Shown here: piece by piece, positions 23,918-32,927 of the stretch
Layout of the letters: each line of letters opens with the position of its first letter
How positions within the stretch are numbered: the stretch's first letter is position 1
Assembly (NCBI RefSeq): GCF_000241305.1
Contig: NZ_BAEH01000063.1
Coordinates: forward strand, 1 to 33,801
Reading direction: 5' to 3'
DNA length: 33,801 nt
Origin: Gordonia effusa NBRC 100432
Lineage (GTDB): Bacteria; Actinomycetota; Actinomycetes; Mycobacteriales; Mycobacteriaceae
Made by a program: the position numbers and the translations under genes
Notes under the pieces: model-generated
Seen by the model: the letters and a program-made list of their open reading frames with translations, nothing else
What the model was told of the DNA's origin: nothing
Databases searched by the model: none

Positions 23918-24400
23918 GTGAGCAACGTCAAGAACATCCAAGTCAATGCGCTCGACGGCAGTGCGCTCAATCTCGCCGATTTCACCGGCCCACTTCTGGT
24001 GGTCAATGTGGCGAGCAAATGCGGCCTGACCCCGCAGTACACCGGCCTCGAAGAACTTGCCAAGACCTATGGCGACCGCGGCCTGACCGTCGTCGGCATG
24101 CCGTGCAATCAGTTCATGGGCCAGGAACCAGGCACCGCGGACGAGATCGCGACCTTCTGCTCGACGACCTACGGCGTTACCTTTCCACTGCTGGAGAAGG
24201 CTGACGTCAAAGGGGAGGCCCAGCATCCGCTGTATGCCGAACTGACCAAGGCCGCCGACGCCGAGGGCGAGGCGGGCGACGTGCAGTGGAATTTCGAGAA
24301 ATTCCTCGTCGACGCGTCGGGCACCGTGGTCAACCGGTTCCGCCCGCGCACCGAGCCGGGTGCACCAGAGGTGATCTCGGCGATCGAGGCGGCGCTGTAG
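23918..24400 (+). CDS. Glutathione peroxidase family thiol peroxidase
   Basis: Cysteine-type peroxidase of 160 residues reducing hydrogen peroxide or lipid hydroperoxides. Actinobacteria lack glutathione, so thioredoxin is the likely reductant. Family motifs are VVNVASKCGLTPQYTGLEEL with peroxidatic Cys35, GMPCNQFMGQEPG with catalytic Gln69, and WNFEKFLVDASG with the catalytic Trp-Asn. Cys81 in TFCSTTYGVTFP fits the resolving cysteine of thioredoxin-dependent members. The GTG start is supported by a leaderless -10. It is followed by purS after a promoter-sized gap, so the two are probably separate units. Confidence 0.92.
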   Translation: MSNVKNIQVNALDGSALNLADFTGPLLVVNVASKCGLTPQYTGLEELAKTYGDRGLTVVGMPCNQFMGQEPGTADEIATFCSTTYGVTFPLLEKADVKGEAQHPLYAELTKAADAEGEAGDVQWNFEKFLVDASGTVVNRFRPRTEPGAPEVISAIEAAL

Positions 24401-24461
24401 GTTCCCCATCCGCCGGGTAAGCTGAGGCGACTGAATTTCCACTTCAAAGGAGTTTCCCTTC

Positions 24462-24701
24462 ATGGCGCGTGTGGTTGTCGACGTGATGCCCAAGGCCGAG
24501 ATTCTCGATCCCCAGGGACAAGCGATTGTCGGTGCGCTCGGCCGGCTTGGGTTCTCCGGCATCGCCGACGTCCGGCAGGGTAAGCGATTCGAACTCGAAG
24601 TCGACGACTCGGTTGACGACGTCGCGTTGGAGCGGATCGCCGAGGAATTGCTGACGAATACCGTCATCGAGAACTTCAGCGTGACCCGCGTGGAGGCCTG
24701 A
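24462..24701 (+). CDS. purS: Phosphoribosylformylglycinamidine synthase subunit PurS
   Basis: Small 79-residue subunit of the three-part FGAM synthase (PurS-PurQ-PurL); it helps assemble PurQ with PurL and channel ammonia. Typical PurS sequence: [46 protein letters not shown] and a C-terminal [12 protein letters not shown]. Unlike many genes in this window it has a strong SD, AAAGGAG at 24446-24452, nine bases before the ATG; TAAGCT at 24418-24423 may be its -10. purQ follows after 2 bp. purL, the large subunit, is not in the window. Confidence 0.96.
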   Translation: MARVVVDVMPKAEILDPQGQAIVGALGRLGFSGIADVRQGKRFELEVDDSVDDVALERIAEELLTNTVIENFSVTRVEA

Positions 24702-24703
24702 GC

Positions 24704-25384
24704 GTGAGCGCGCGTATCGGTGTCATCACCTTTCCCGGCACACTCGACGACGTTGACGCGGCGCGGGCGGTTCGTCTGTCCGGGGCGGAGGCGATCGAGC
24801 TGTGGCACGGCGACGATGACCTGAAAGGTGTTGATGCCGTGGTGGTTCCCGGTGGCTTCTCCTACGGCGACTACTTGCGTGCCGGCGCTATCGCCAAATT
24901 CGCTCCGGTGATGCGCTCGGTGGTCGACGCAGCGGGCAAGGGCATGCCAGTTCTGGGGATTTGCAACGGTTTTCAGGTGTTATGCGAATCCGGTCTGTTG
25001 CCCGGCGCACTCACGCGTAACGAGGGTTTGCACTTCATCTGCCGCGATCAGTGGCTCAAGGTGGAGAACAACACCACCGCGTGGACATCGCGATTCGACG
25101 CCGGTGCGGAAATTCTCGTTCCGCTCAAGTCGGGTGAAGGTCGCTACGTCGCCTCCGATGCGAAGCTCGAAGAACTCAAAGGCGAGGGCCGGATCGTGTT
25201 CAGCTACGCGGGCGGCAACCCCAACGCCTCACAACTCGATATTGCGGGGATCTGCAGCGCGAACAACCGCGTCGTCGGGTTGATGCCGCATCCAGAGCAC
25301 GCGACCGAGGCGTTGACCGGGCCGAGTGACGACGGCCTCGGTCTGTTCTACTCGGTGCTGGATACGGTCCTCGCGAACGTCTGA
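24704..25384 (+). CDS. purQ: Phosphoribosylformylglycinamidine synthase subunit PurQ (glutaminase)
   Basis: Class I glutamine amidotransferase subunit, 226 residues, supplying ammonia to PurL for conversion of FGAR to FGAM. The triad is visible: Cys87 in VLGICNGFQ, and His196 and Glu198 in [29 protein letters not shown] and [20 protein letters not shown] are typical PurQ sequence. GTG start, 2 bp after purS. The stop TGA shares one base with the start of the following membrane protein gene. Confidence 0.96.
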   Translation: MSARIGVITFPGTLDDVDAARAVRLSGAEAIELWHGDDDLKGVDAVVVPGGFSYGDYLRAGAIAKFAPVMRSVVDAAGKGMPVLGICNGFQVLCESGLLPGALTRNEGLHFICRDQWLKVENNTTAWTSRFDAGAEILVPLKSGEGRYVASDAKLEELKGEGRIVFSYAGGNPNASQLDIAGICSANNRVVGLMPHPEHATEALTGPSDDGLGLFYSVLDTVLANV

Positions 25385-26055
25385 TGATGTCGGCGATCAT
25401 GGCGGCGTTCGGGGCCGCGATGATCGTATTGGCGGTGATCGCAGCGCGCTGCCGTGACAGTGAACCGGTGATCTCGGCGCTTACCGTGTTCGTGAGTCTG
25501 GGATTGGCCTACGACAACTTCGCCGTGGCGGTCGGATCGCTAGTCGGTTACGGCGACGTTGTTTCGGCAATCAACGTGCCGCGCTTCTGGTTACACGTTT
25601 TCGCACTGCCGTTGCTGATCGTCGTTTGTGGAGTTCTCGTCGCACGGCTCGGCGTTGGCTGGTTGCGCACTCGAACCGCGGCCATTGCCGGTGTCGCATT
25701 GGTCATCGCGTTGGTCATCATCGGCTGCGTCGAAGAACTCACCCCGCTCGTCCTTGTCGAATCCGATACCGGTGGCCTGACGCGATACGTCAACGACGCG
25801 ATGCACGGACCGCCGATTCCGGCTATCGCCACCATCGTCGTGCTCAGTGTCTTGGGAGCATCCGCGTGGCACGCCGCGAGTTGGCCGTGGCTGATCGCCG
25901 GTGCATTGGTCATGTTCGCCGCTGCGTCGGTGACCGGAGTGCTCTGGATCAGCAACGCGGGTGAACTAGTTCTGCAAACCACCGTCGTCGCGACATTGGT
26001 GTGGGTCGCTGGCCTCACACGAGTCGACACGACTTCGATAGGAGTTACGGCATGA
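25384..26055 (+). CDS. Polytopic membrane protein of unknown function
   Basis: I do not recognise the family. The 223-residue protein has about six or seven hydrophobic segments, with a loop [30 protein letters not shown] in the middle that probably faces one side of the membrane. It overlaps purQ by one base at the start (ATG 25384, another ATG at 25387) and the M18 aminopeptidase gene by four bases at the end, so it is tightly embedded in a purS-purQ-x-pepC transcription unit. That packing suggests coexpression but gives no function. Confidence 0.8.
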   Translation: MMSAIMAAFGAAMIVLAVIAARCRDSEPVISALTVFVSLGLAYDNFAVAVGSLVGYGDVVSAINVPRFWLHVFALPLLIVVCGVLVARLGVGWLRTRTAAIAGVALVIALVIIGCVEELTPLVLVESDTGGLTRYVNDAMHGPPIPAIATIVVLSVLGASAWHAASWPWLIAGALVMFAAASVTGVLWISNAGELVLQTTVVATLVWVAGLTRVDTTSIGVTA

Positions 26056-27317
26056 GCAACAACACCAGCGCGACCGCTGCCGGGCTCGGTGCGTTCATCG
26101 ATGCGTCACCGTCCCCGTTTCATGTATGCGCCACTGTCGCAAGCGAACTCGATACCGCGGGATACCTTCGCCTGGCCGAGACCGATCAGTGGCCAGGTGG
26201 CTGCGGATCGTTCTACGTCATCCGCGGCGGGTCGATTATCGCGTGGTCGTCAGAATCGGACGAGGGACCGTTCCGCATCATCGGCGGCCATACCGACAGT
26301 CCCAACCTGCGCGTGAAACAGCATCCCGATAAAACGTCGGCCGGACTGTCGATGGTCGGCCTGGAGCCCTATGGCGGTGCATGGCTAAATTCCTGGCTCG
26401 ACCGCGACCTCGGCTTATCGGGTCGGATCGCCTATCGAGAAGGTTCGTCGGTGAGCCACAAGCTAATTCACATCGGCGAGCCGATCCTGCGGGTGCCGCA
26501 GTTAGCGATCCATCTGTCCGAGGATCGCAAAGGTGTGGCCCCGAATCCGCAGCGTCACGTCGACGCGATCTTCGCGGTCCGCGATGCGCCGCCGCTACTG
26601 GACTGGGTAGCGGGCCAGGTCGGCGTCGATCCGCGCGAAGTGTTGGGCTGGGAACTGATGACTCACGACGTCAGCCCGTCCAGAGTTGTTGGCGCGCAAT
26701 CTGATTTGCTCAGCGCGCCGCGCCTGGACAACCAAGGCACCTGCTATGCGGGACTACGGGCATTGCTCGACTCTCCGGAGACGTCGGGCGTGCGCATGTT
26801 GGCTCTCTTCGATCACGAAGAGGTGGGCAGCGGCTCTGAACGCGGCGCGGCGTCGGATTTTCTGTCGACCGTGTGTGAGCGAATCGTGTTGTCGCGTGGC
26901 GGTTCCCGCGACGATTATTTGCAGACCATGGCGGCCAGTGTCTGCGTGTCCGGTGACATGGCGCATGCGACGCACCCCAATTACCCCGAGCGGCACGAGC
27001 CTGCGCATCAGATTGCCATCAACGGCGGTCCGGTCCTCAAGGTCAACCAGAATCTGCGCTATGCGTCGGATGCGTTGGGAGAGGCCGTCTTCGCGATCGC
27101 GTGTGATCGGGCCGGTGTGCCGTTGCAGCGGTATGTGCATCGCGCCGACCTGCCCTGCGGATCGACGATCGGGCCGATCACCGCGACACGTACCGGCTTG
27201 CGGACCGTGGACGTCGGGGCTCCGCAGTTGGCTATGCACAGCGCCCGGGAACTAATGGGCGTCGATGACGTCTGGATGTATTCCGCTGCGCTGCAAGCCT
27301 TTTTGTTGGGCAGTTAG
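26052..27317 (+). CDS. pepC: M18-family metalloaminopeptidase
   Basis: Cytosolic zinc aminopeptidase of the M18 (aspartyl aminopeptidase) family, 421 residues, removing N-terminal, often acidic, residues from peptides. Metal-site and catalytic sequences are in order: [46 protein letters not shown], and [18 protein letters not shown]. The start ATG 26052 has AGGAG eight bases upstream and overlaps the previous stop; a longer frame from 26001 is rejected. In gene order it corresponds to pepC (Rv0800) of M. tuberculosis. Its 3' end overlaps the convergent propeller-like gene by 4 bp. Confidence 0.94.
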   Translation: MSNNTSATAAGLGAFIDASPSPFHVCATVASELDTAGYLRLAETDQWPGGCGSFYVIRGGSIIAWSSESDEGPFRIIGGHTDSPNLRVKQHPDKTSAGLSMVGLEPYGGAWLNSWLDRDLGLSGRIAYREGSSVSHKLIHIGEPILRVPQLAIHLSEDRKGVAPNPQRHVDAIFAVRDAPPLLDWVAGQVGVDPREVLGWELMTHDVSPSRVVGAQSDLLSAPRLDNQGTCYAGLRALLDSPETSGVRMLALFDHEEVGSGSERGAASDFLSTVCERIVLSRGGSRDDYLQTMAASVCVSGDMAHATHPNYPERHEPAHQIAINGGPVLKVNQNLRYASDALGEAVFAIACDRAGVPLQRYVHRADLPCGSTIGPITATRTGLRTVDVGAPQLAMHSARELMGVDDVWMYSAALQAFLLGS

Positions 27318-28603
27318 GACGGCGCTAGTACCGACAGCGACTGCCCCTGATGTAGGACCACGTAGCCGTCGACGCCTTGCGCCCAGCCGATAATGGGCAG
27401 CTCCCATTTGGTGCCGTCGGCGATGGCGAAGCCGGTGAGCTGATTGTTGTTCGCGAACACCATGGTTCGATCCGACGATCCCACGCAGGTGAGTTGGTCG
27501 ATGTCGGCGTCCGGGTTATCCGCGTCGGGACCAGGCACCCTGCCGACCGACTTGCCGTCGGTGAGTCGGTAGACCGACCGCGAGCGGTCTTTGCGGGCGA
27601 GCGCCACGACAGTGCCGCAGGGGCGGGTGTTGACCTTCGACAGTTCCGGGTCGGTGATGGTCCATAACGCCTTCGACCGCGCCGGGTCTCGAACCTCGTA
27701 GCGTCCCTGTGTTTCCTGTACGGTCGCGTCGCCGATTCCCGTGAGCACCGGCAGTGTCGATGCCCCGCGCACGACTTCGATCTTGTTCGATTGGTACGTC
27801 GGTTGTGATGTCGTAAGCCGTCCGCCGGAGATGGCGTAGAAATCCACTCTCTCTTGACCATAAGCGTTGTGCTGCACCGTGATTCCGGTTGGATATACAT
27901 TGATGTCGCAATCAGCGCAGCGGATGCGATTCGCGCCGGTGGCGGTGTCGATTACCGCGTTCGCACCGTCGGCGCCGGTCATGATCAGCACGTTATTTTC
28001 GAAGCGGGCTCGCACCGCGGATGCGAATGTGCGGGTCCAGATCTCGTCGCCCGACGGCGTCGCGAGCATCGCCCGGTAGCCGGCTTCGTCGATGCGCAGA
28101 AAATTCGACCCGACTCCGATCACTGTCGCGGTCGAGTCCAGATTGGTTGAGCTGCCGAGCTTTCCGGAATCCAGGTCTGCGAGATAGAACCCGTTGGCCG
28201 CCTCGCCGAGTTTCACCGCGCACCCCACCACACCGTCGTCGGTCAGCGCACAGCTACCCAACCCGACCCGGATCGGATTGTCCCACACCGGCTTTCCGGA
28301 AACCGCGCTGACGAGTAAGTAGGCGCGGCCGAGTCCGGATGGGTACGACAGCAACCAGCGGTCCATCCAGGTGCCCGCGACGGTGATGCCGTTGCCCTGA
28401 CCGTATTCGGGCAGGGTGTCGCTGTCCACGGTCCACGCGATCTCCGGTTGCGATGGATAGTTCCGCAGCTGGCCGTATCCGGTCGATGGCGGTGTTTTGA
28501 TGGAGAGCACCAGGCCAACCGAGACGACCAGCAGGATGCAGCAGATCGCCACGACGGTGCCGATGCCGACACGTTTGGTGACCTTTCGGAACTGCCCTGA
28601 CAT
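27314..28603 (-). CDS. Membrane-anchored protein with PQQ/beta-propeller-like repeats
   Basis: Protein of 429 residues with one N-terminal membrane helix (about 13-35) and a large extracytoplasmic part. The latter has recurring short strands of the kind seen in PQQ-like or WD-like propellers ([50 protein letters not shown]), suggesting a propeller. Two cysteines in RCADCD and others at CALTDD...GCAV may form disulfides. The biochemical role is unknown; such proteins often act as scaffolds or sensors in the envelope. It lies 13 bp after the AraC gene on the same strand, so it may be co-transcribed with it. Confidence 0.75.
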   Translation of the reverse strand: MSGQFRKVTKRVGIGTVVAICCILLVVSVGLVLSIKTPPSTGYGQLRNYPSQPEIAWTVDSDTLPEYGQGNGITVAGTWMDRWLLSYPSGLGRAYLLVSAVSGKPVWDNPIRVGLGSCALTDDGVVGCAVKLGEAANGFYLADLDSGKLGSSTNLDSTATVIGVGSNFLRIDEAGYRAMLATPSGDEIWTRTFASAVRARFENNVLIMTGADGANAVIDTATGANRIRCADCDINVYPTGITVQHNAYGQERVDFYAISGGRLTTSQPTYQSNKIEVVRGASTLPVLTGIGDATVQETQGRYEVRDPARSKALWTITDPELSKVNTRPCGTVVALARKDRSRSVYRLTDGKSVGRVPGPDADNPDADIDQLTCVGSSDRTMVFANNNQLTGFAIADGTKWELPIIGWAQGVDGYVVLHQGQSLSVLAPS

Positions 28604-28616
28604 GGATATCAGTCAA

Positions 28617-29582
28617 TCATGGCATCGGTAGTCGGGTTTCGCCGACGTCGCCCGCCGCGACTCGGCGGTACTCGGTGGGTGTGATGCCCCGACGTCGTTT
28701 GAACGCGCTGCTGAACGCGAAAGCCGAACTGTATCCAACGCGTTCGGCGATCCTCGCCATCGTGAGGTCGCTGCCCAACAGGAGGTCTGCCGCGACGCGG
28801 AGCCGCCAGTCGGTTAGGTAGGCCATTGGAGGTTCTCCGACGAGTCCGGCGAAGCGCCTGGCCAGACAAGCCCGTGAGACACCGGTCTGATCGGCAAGCG
28901 ATTCGACGGTCCAACCCCGTTCGACGTTGTTATGCATGAGCGCCAGCGCCGATCCGACAACAGGATCGGTATGTGCTCGATACCAGCGGGGTGCTTGTGA
29001 CGGATCGGCGGCGAGGTGAGTGCGCAGGGTCGTCACCAGGATCAGATCCAGTAGACGATTGAGCACGGCTTCCTGTGCGGGCGCGGTGACCGCCAATTCG
29101 GTGTCCAACAGTTCGATCAGCGGATTGTCGTGCGCGGCAACGACTGTGACGCGTCCCAGCGCGGCGAGAAGCGGCTTTCCGACCTCTCCGAGCTGATAGG
29201 CGCCGATGAGTGCGACCGTGTCGGCGTCCTGATCCGCGTTACCCCAGGAGCGGACGCCCCGGCGCATCTGTTCGGCGACCGGCTGGGAGCCGGTCGGGTC
29301 GTAGCAGTCACCATTCGCGTCGATGACCGCGACGACCGGACTGCCCGCGGTGTCGCCGACGAGGTAGGACTCGGTGCCTCGGAACAGTGCGATCGATCCG
29401 GTGAGCAGTCGGTGGGTCGCGCCATCAGGGTAGGTGACAAGTATTTCGCCCCGATTCACCGCGACGACGGTCAGGGGTGCCTCGTCTTCGATGCGGACAG
29501 ACCAGCTGCCGGCCATTACCATTCGCAGGAGGAAGGGGGCTTGGGCACGAGGGCCGCTGAGCAAGCTGCCGAGTGCGTCCAC
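28617..29582 (-). CDS. AraC-family regulator with cupin-type sensing domain
   Basis: Regulator of 321 residues. The N-terminal half resembles the cupin domain of the AraC group annotated cupin_6 (SWSVRIEDEAPLTVVAVNRGEILVTYPDG, then LLTGSIALFRGTESYLVGD). The C-terminal two-HTH domain covers about residues 215-312 (GWTVESLADQTGVSRACLARRFAGLVGEPPMAYLTDWRLRVAADLLL...IAERVGYSSAFAFSSAFKRRRGITPTEYR). The GTG start at 29582 is preceded by TATTCT-N7. It diverges from the DUF1772 gene, the usual arrangement for a regulator and its target. The ligand is not predictable. Confidence 0.9.
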   Translation of the reverse strand: MDALGSLLSGPRAQAPFLLRMVMAGSWSVRIEDEAPLTVVAVNRGEILVTYPDGATHRLLTGSIALFRGTESYLVGDTAGSPVVAVIDANGDCYDPTGSQPVAEQMRRGVRSWGNADQDADTVALIGAYQLGEVGKPLLAALGRVTVVAAHDNPLIELLDTELAVTAPAQEAVLNRLLDLILVTTLRTHLAADPSQAPRWYRAHTDPVVGSALALMHNNVERGWTVESLADQTGVSRACLARRFAGLVGEPPMAYLTDWRLRVAADLLLGSDLTMARIAERVGYSSAFAFSSAFKRRRGITPTEYRRVAAGDVGETRLPMP

Positions 29583-29589
29583 GCCGCCG

Positions 29590-29595
29590 AGAATA
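29590..29595 (-). promoter_or_regulatory. -10 hexamer for leaderless AraC-family gene
   Basis: Minus-strand TATTCT, then CGGCGGC and GTG 29582. Confidence 0.45.
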
Positions 29596-29675
29596 TCGCA
29601 GTGTGAGACGAATGGATATGGATTTGAGTGATTCAGCTATGTAGACACTCACCAAAGTCTTGTTGACTCAGTGTT

Positions 29676-30161
29676 ATGACATTCCTTCGCTCCCTCGTTC
29701 TACTCGCCGCGGTGCTGTGCTCTGGACTAATGGCCGGCCTCTTCGCGGCATTCGCCTACTCCGTCATGCCCGCACTCGCCCGTGCCGACGCGTCGTCGTC
29801 CATCGCCGTGATGCAACGGATCAACGCCGCGATACTCAACCCAATCTTCGGGTTGATCTTTGGCGGCGGGCTGATCGTCTCGGCACTCGCGACCGCGGTC
29901 AGCTGGAACACGAATCTTCGATGGTGGACGCTGGCCGCGCTCGGCTGCTACCTGCTGGGCACGTTGATCACGGTTGCGTTCAACGTGCCGCTCAATAACC
30001 AGCTCGACGCGGCCGGCGTCCCGTCTGTCCAAGAGACCGCTGCTGTGTGGACGGACTTCGCGACCTCCTGGGTTCGATGTAATATCGCGCGCACCGTCGC
30101 ACATCTGGGTGGATTCGCCGTCCTCGTTCTCGGGCTGATTACCACCCGGCCGTCGGCGTAG
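29676..30161 (+). CDS. DUF1772 (anthrone oxygenase-like) membrane protein
   Basis: Four-helix membrane protein of 161 residues. The sequence FAYSVMPALARADASSSIAVMQRINAAILNP in the first half and TVAFNVPLNNQLDAAG in the second half are hallmarks of DUF1772. Some fungal relatives take part in anthrone oxidation; bacterial members have no settled function and often lie beside stress-responsive regulators. Here it is divergent from the AraC gene and convergent with the QOR2-like gene, ending 2 bp from it. I see no good SD before the ATG. Confidence 0.85.
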   Translation: MTFLRSLVLLAAVLCSGLMAGLFAAFAYSVMPALARADASSSIAVMQRINAAILNPIFGLIFGGGLIVSALATAVSWNTNLRWWTLAALGCYLLGTLITVAFNVPLNNQLDAAGVPSVQETAAVWTDFATSWVRCNIARTVAHLGGFAVLVLGLITTRPSA

Positions 30162-30163
30162 AC

Positions 30164-31018
30164 CTACTGCGCAGCGCGCAATACTTCGTTGAATGGCGTG
30201 CTCGGCCGACCGATCAGGTCAACGAGATCGGTCGACGTCGAATCGAGCTGGCCGGTAGCGACGCCGGCATCTGCGTCGGCGAGGATATTCGCTACCGGTT
30301 CGGGCAGCCCATTGCCGGCCAGTGCGGCGGCATAGTCGGCCTGCGAAAGATTCTGGTAGACAACGGGTTTCCCGGAGGCGGTGCTGATCTGAGCGGCGAT
30401 GTCGGCATAGGTGAGTGGCTGATCGCCGGCGAGTTCGTAGACCGCCCGCGGCGAGTCGCTTACCAGGACGGCCGCCGCTGCTCGCGCATAGTCGGCGCGC
30501 GAGGCCCCGGCCACTCGACCGTCGCCCGCGGCGCCGTACAGCGTGCCCGATTCGATTGCCGCATCTGTCGCGGCGAGGTAGTTCTCCCAGTACCAACCGT
30601 TGCGCAACAGGCTATAGGCCAGGCCGCTCTCCGCGAGGGCCTTCTCGGTCGCGCGGTGTTCGTCGCCTAAAGCGAGCGCGCTGTCGGTTGCACGTAGCAG
30701 GCTGGTGTACGCGGTGAACGAGACCTGTGCGGACTTGGCTGCGGCGATGACGTTGGCATGTTGCGCGGCGCGTTGGCCGACCTCGGAGCCGGAAACGAAG
30801 AGCAACTTGTCGACGCCGGACAGTGCTGTGGTCAGTGCCCGCACGTCGCTGTAGTCCGCCTGTCGTACCTGCACGCCACGATCGGCGAGGCTGGCGGCCT
30901 TCGCCGAGTCGCGTACGACGGCGACGATGTCGGTGGCCTCGACCCCGCTGGCGAGCAGCGCGTCGATCGCTGCGCCGCCCAGTCCGCCGGTTGCTCCAGT
31001 TACTGCGTATGTGGTCAT
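30164..31018 (-). CDS. QOR2-like NAD(P)H:quinone oxidoreductase, NmrA-type SDR
   Basis: Atypical short-chain dehydrogenase of 284 residues, like E. coli YtfG/QOR2 and C. glutamicum Qor2, reducing quinones with NAD(P)H. The dinucleotide motif is YAVTGATGGLGGAAIDALLASG (GxxGxxG at 8-14), followed by VVRDSAKAASLADRGVQVRQADYSD and SLLRNGWYWENYLAA. The start at 31018 has GAAGGAG upstream; a 15-codon extension to 31063 would read into the operator and -10 region. It is divergent from an HxlR-type regulator, and a palindrome fills the space between its -35 and -10, so quinone- or electrophile-responsive repression is likely. Confidence 0.9.
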   Translation of the reverse strand: MTTYAVTGATGGLGGAAIDALLASGVEATDIVAVVRDSAKAASLADRGVQVRQADYSDVRALTTALSGVDKLLFVSGSEVGQRAAQHANVIAAAKSAQVSFTAYTSLLRATDSALALGDEHRATEKALAESGLAYSLLRNGWYWENYLAATDAAIESGTLYGAAGDGRVAGASRADYARAAAAVLVSDSPRAVYELAGDQPLTYADIAAQISTASGKPVVYQNLSQADYAAALAGNGLPEPVANILADADAGVATGQLDSTSTDLVDLIGRPSTPFNEVLRAAQ

Positions 31019-31054
31019 CGGTATCTCCTTCGTTGGGATCTGCACTTCCTCATC

Positions 31055-31083
31055 ACTATGCACTTACTAGAAGTAAGTGTCAA
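31055..31083 (-). promoter_or_regulatory. Promoter of QOR2-like gene
   Basis: Minus-strand TTGACA (31083-31078), a 17-bp spacer and CATAGT (31060-31055). This is the best sigma-70-like promoter in the window. Confidence 0.65.
31061..31079. promoter_or_regulatory. Candidate HxlR operator (perfect palindrome)
   Basis: CACTTACTAGAAGTAAGTG has perfect 8-bp arms around AGA and occupies the spacer of the QOR2-like promoter. Related half-sites occur about 18 bp away on both sides: CACTTCCT at 31043-31050 and GAAGTAAG at 31088-31095, the latter overlapping the hxlR -35. One regulator could therefore control both genes. Confidence 0.65.
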
Positions 31084-31085
31084 CA

Positions 31086-31115
31086 TTGAAGTAAGAACCC
31101 CTCTGGGAGTATGCT
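31086..31115 (+). promoter_or_regulatory. Promoter of leaderless hxlR-type gene
   Basis: TTGAAG (31086-31091), an 18-bp spacer and TATGCT (31110-31115), then seven bases and ATG 31123. The ATG at 31111 lies inside the -10, which argues for 31123 as the start. Confidence 0.55.
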
Positions 31116-31122
31116 CAAACTC

Positions 31123-31530
31123 ATGGCGCTGAAAAGGGTTGACGAGTCCGCGGGCGAAGTCGCCGTTGACCCTGCCTTGGAAGCCGATGTGTTTGCGCGG
31201 AACTGTTCGTCGCGCGATATCTTGCAGGCCGTTACGAGTAGATGGGGGTTGCTGGCGCTCGCCGCGTTGCGGGAAGGTGATTTGCGGTTCAGTGCCCTTC
31301 GACGCCGCGTCGATGGCGTCAGTGAACGTATGCTGTCAGTGACGCTGCAGTCACTTGAGCGGGATGGATTTGTCAATCGTGATGTGCTGCAGTCGATTCC
31401 ACCCAAGGTCGAATACTCACTGACCGAGCGCGGGGCGTTGGTCGCCGATCAGTTGCACGTCTTGATCGAGTTGGTGGAAGGCCAGGTCGATGACGTCGCG
31501 CAGGCGCGTAGGACATATGACCGACAGTGA
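31123..31530 (+). CDS. HxlR (DUF24)-family regulator, QorR-like
   Basis: Winged-helix regulator of 135 residues from ATG 31123. The HTH region reads DILQAVTSRWGLLALAALREGDLRFSALRRRVDGVSERMLSVTLQSLERDGFVNRDV, standard for HxlR. A single conserved-position cysteine, Cys28 (ARNCSSRD), matches the redox-sensing cysteine of QorR, YodB and HypR-type members, which respond to diamide, quinones and other electrophiles. Divergence from a QOR2-like gene is the same arrangement as qorR-qor2 in C. glutamicum. The 3' end overlaps the next gene by 14 bp. Confidence 0.9.
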   Translation: MALKRVDESAGEVAVDPALEADVFARNCSSRDILQAVTSRWGLLALAALREGDLRFSALRRRVDGVSERMLSVTLQSLERDGFVNRDVLQSIPPKVEYSLTERGALVADQLHVLIELVEGQVDDVAQARRTYDRQ

Positions 31531-32116
31531 CCCGGCCGGCGCGGACTACATTGCTCCTGTGGCAGCAGAACAGAACTACGGCGTCGCGCACCGCGAACGT
31601 GCCGACATCGCGGCCGCGTTGTGGTGGTCGCCCCAGGACGATCCCGATGCGGAATGTCTGATTGCTTACCTCGCCAGCGGTGAATTGCTGCTCAACGCGT
31701 GCGTCGCCTGGTTCAAGGGTCAGTGGGGCCTACTCGCCGTGACGACTGATCGCATTCTGATGGTCGCCGCTGGCACCGACGACAAGCGGGGTTTCGCCTA
31801 CGAGCTACCCGCTGCCGCGATACTCGGCTTCGCGCAGGGTGACAAGGATGGCAAGTACTACGTCGGCCAGCTGCAAGACTACGAATCGTGGACGAAGATC
31901 TTCACCAGTAGCACGCTGGCGATCGACATCACCGACCAGCGGGTGTTCTGGTTGACGCGCAAACTGATGAACGAGCGCCGCGACGATCTCGACAAGGCCG
32001 ACGATGCGGGGGTTCGCGATCAGTTCAAGCGCTTTATGTCGATTCGTGATGCGCAGCGAACCGGGGGCCTCGACGACGACACCGCACGTCACGCGATCGC
32101 GCGGATATTTGCCTAG
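31517..32116 (+). CDS. Uncharacterised protein, possibly PH-like domain
   Basis: Soluble protein of 199 residues from ATG 31517, which overlaps the hxlR-type gene by 14 bp; an earlier in-frame ATG at 31490 is possible. The middle, ECLIAYLASGELLLNACVAWFKGQWGLLAVTTDRILMVAAGTDDKRGFAYELP, has the alternating-strand look of bacterial PH-like domains (a strand ending in TTDRILMV). The C-terminal part is helical (LTRKLMNERRDDLDKADDAGVRDQFKRFM). I cannot name a family with certainty. The 3' end overlaps the convergent DUF1266 gene by 4 bp. Confidence 0.75.
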   Translation: MTDSDPAGADYIAPVAAEQNYGVAHRERADIAAALWWSPQDDPDAECLIAYLASGELLLNACVAWFKGQWGLLAVTTDRILMVAAGTDDKRGFAYELPAAAILGFAQGDKDGKYYVGQLQDYESWTKIFTSSTLAIDITDQRVFWLTRKLMNERRDDLDKADDAGVRDQFKRFMSIRDAQRTGGLDDDTARHAIARIFA

Positions 32117-32901
32117 GCGTCGGCGGCGAGCGCCAGGCGCCGCCACGGGCTGTCCACCCGCACGAGTAGCGCGTTGATCATCGCTCCGACATCCGATGTG
32201 GATGTTCCCGCCTTCTTGAGGTCGTAGCCGGCCATCCAATAGGCCCGGCCGATCAAGTAGCCATGCGCGAATTGCCGCCAGTTCGCGTAGTAATCACGTG
32301 CCGCCGCCAGCGCCGCGATCACCATCGGCCAGGCCTCGTCGTCGGTGAGGTATCCGCATCGCAAACTCATGCGGACGACGAATGCCACGCGGCCGAGATC
32401 CCATGCACGGATATGCGAGGGGAAGTTTTCGTTGCGCAGCACCGGCCGCAGAATATCCATCGTGCGGAGGTTGTAGAGCGCGTTGTAGTCGTCGATTCGG
32501 CCCGCTACCGGCAGCGGACTGGTGGTCATACGCGCAGCGAGAAATTCGCGATGGTTGTCGATCATCAGCGGGTCGGTGCTATCGATCGCGTCTTGCACAA
32601 GTGGTGCGACCACCTCGAAACCACGGCTGTGCATTCCGTCGAGCAGACCGCCAACCGCGATCCGCGCGGAAATGGCGTCGTCAATACCCCACCAGTCGCT
32701 CATTCGACGCTGTGCGTCGACGACAGCCTCGCCGGTGTCGAGGGTATCGCACGCGAATCCGTTGGTGCAGTTCAAGATTGCGCCGACATTAAGTGCGACT
32801 TGTTGTTCGTTCGTTAGTCCTGGAGTCCCAGTCCAGGTGAATGCTGTTGCGAGCGGCGAGGACTCACCAAAGGGAAACGGTTGGATCGGCGGCATGCCCA
32901 T
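32113..32901 (-). CDS. DUF1266 domain protein
   Basis: Cytoplasmic protein of 262 residues. The C-terminal 150 residues fit DUF1266: IRAWDLGRVAFVVRMSLRCGYLTDDEAWPMVIAALAAARDYYANWRQFAHGYLIGRAYW. No catalytic residues are known for this domain; in other bacteria such proteins are sometimes associated with toxin-immunity or stress loci, but nothing adjacent here indicates that. The start ATG 32901 is preceded by TACGCT-N8. It lies 26 bp downstream of the alpha/beta hydrolase gene and may be partly co-transcribed with it. Confidence 0.82.
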   Translation of the reverse strand: MGMPPIQPFPFGESSPLATAFTWTGTPGLTNEQQVALNVGAILNCTNGFACDTLDTGEAVVDAQRRMSDWWGIDDAISARIAVGGLLDGMHSRGFEVVAPLVQDAIDSTDPLMIDNHREFLAARMTTSPLPVAGRIDDYNALYNLRTMDILRPVLRNENFPSHIRAWDLGRVAFVVRMSLRCGYLTDDEAWPMVIAALAAARDYYANWRQFAHGYLIGRAYWMAGYDLKKAGTSTSDVGAMINALLVRVDSPWRRLALAADA

Positions 32902-32909
32902 GAGGATTC

Positions 32910-32915
32910 AGCGTA
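32910..32915 (-). promoter_or_regulatory. -10 hexamer for leaderless DUF1266 gene
   Basis: Minus-strand TACGCT, then GAATCCTC and ATG 32901. Confidence 0.45.
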
Positions 32916-32927
32916 GCCGCGTCCGGT

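Noticed and set aside
23723..24808. 361-codon open frame on the minus strand through glutathione peroxidase and purS
   Set aside because: It is antisense to two well-supported genes, has no domain resemblance and reflects high GC in the third codon position.
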